From: Pelagihabitans sp947500445
GTDB taxonomy: Bacteria; Bacteroidota; Bacteroidia; Flavobacteriales; Flavobacteriaceae
NCBI RefSeq assembly: GCF_050589625.1
Contig: NZ_JBNGOP010000006.1
Span: 124,001 to 188,000, forward strand
Length of the DNA: 64,000 bases
Direction: 5' to 3'
Part shown: piece by piece, positions 63,872 through 64,000 of the stretch
How positions within the stretch are numbered: the first letter of the stretch is position 1
Layout of the letters: each line of letters opens with the position of its first letter
Notes under the pieces: generated by a model
What the model was told of the DNA's origin: nothing
What the model saw: only the letters and a program-made list of their open reading frames with translations
Database searches by the model: none
Translations under genes and position numbers: made by a program

Positions 63872-64000
63872 ATGTGCCATGAACTAAGTACCCTTTCAAA
63901 AAATAATGATGGTGCGCTTTTATATTGCGAAGCCTGCAACATCTATCATCTGATATTCAACAACATCTATCTTGAGTTTACAAAAGCAGAAATGCGGGCA
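63872..64000 (+). CDS. DUF6686-like small protein, cut by window edge
   Basis: 43 codons seen: ATG at 63872, opening MCHELSTLSKNNDGALLYC, with a C-x2-C pair (CEAC) and HLIFNNIYLEFTKAE. This is the characteristic N-terminus of a small flavobacterial family, probably a metal-binding cytosolic protein. The rest is beyond the window. Confidence 0.7.
   Translation, partial: MCHELSTLSKNNDGALLYCEACNIYHLIFNNIYLEFTKAEMRA

Noticed and set aside
1..64000. CRISPR arrays, restriction or other defence clusters, prophages, insertion sequences
   Set aside because: I saw no repeat-spacer pattern, transposase, integrase, phage structural or nuclease-effector genes. The retropepsin-like protein and TatD nuclease are housekeeping-type and not in a defence-like cluster.

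Overview
The window is a chromosomal segment of a marine-type member of the Flavobacteriaceae (Bacteroidota). The evidence is consistent throughout: the rplM-rpsI-rpsB-tsf order, TonB-dependent receptors that carry an N-terminal carboxypeptidase-like domain, a type IX secretion (T9SS) sorting tail, ExbD gene pairs, DUF5916, DUF4374 and DUF6686-like proteins, and promoters with the Bacteroidota -7 element TAnnTTTG instead of sigma70 boxes. The genus cannot be fixed from the sequence alone (Maribacter, Zobellia and Muricauda relatives would all fit).

Layout. 1-3222: the end of a lipocalin-like lipoprotein gene and a DUF5916 outer-membrane protein. 3400-6801: ribosomal proteins L13, S9 and S2 and EF-Ts, with a near-perfect promoter, internal and final terminators, and an S2 carrying an added helix-hairpin-helix tail. 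6937-9264: a lone TonB-dependent receptor. 9588-12938: an M61 peptidase divergent from pyrH-frr. 13401-15755: a secreted beta-helix / carbohydrate-binding T9SS cargo protein. 16312-22388: an MMPL/RND exporter, asnS, rpoN and a PAP2-like membrane protein. 22722-25991: a tricorn-like peptidase. 26146-30824: an ExbB/ExbD energising cluster in which the ExbD pair has been duplicated around a PorT-family barrel gene. 30900-33398: tRNA-Ser(GGA), asparaginase, TatD and a retropepsin-like protease. 33531-38302: 2-oxoglutarate dehydrogenase E2 and E1 and a small barrel protein. 38385-46530: small unknowns, an amidohydrolase, galE, a DegT aminotransferase, Kdo transferase, a sugar MFS transporter and a 42-residue membrane protein. 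46902-51822: a MarR regulator divergent from a TonB receptor, then a sulfatase. 51828-57445: small secreted proteins, a quinone-reductase-like flavoprotein, an AraC regulator, an aminotransferase interrupted by one in-frame stop, and gene debris. 57446-63794: a Cys-rich mini-protein and a complete receptor / DUF4374 lipoprotein / PepSY membrane protein operon under a divergent AraC regulator, which matches the Bacteroides XusABC xenosiderophore design. 63872-64000: the start of a DUF6686-like gene.

Working together: three TonB-dependent receptors need the proton-driven ExbB/ExbD complex encoded in the middle of the window. One is paired with a MarR gene across a perfect 12-bp palindrome, one with an AraC gene in an iron-uptake operon, and one stands alone. 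Envelope building (galE, DegT aminotransferase, kdtA) and scavenging (sulfatase, beta-helix protein, amidohydrolase, peptidases, sugar porter) fit a polysaccharide- and protein-degrading heterotroph.

Beyond genes, the intergenic spacers carry a dispersed hairpin family (arms ATACCATTT and AAATGGTAT around an 8-nt loop, usually TAACTTTG) in at least eight copies, and one 165-bp long palindrome at 50012-50176. No CRISPR array, prophage, insertion sequence or complete defence system was found. Nothing here amounts to a clearly new system. The best leads are the Xus-like operon, the two repeat families, the duplicated ExbD pair and the in-frame stop in an otherwise intact aminotransferase.
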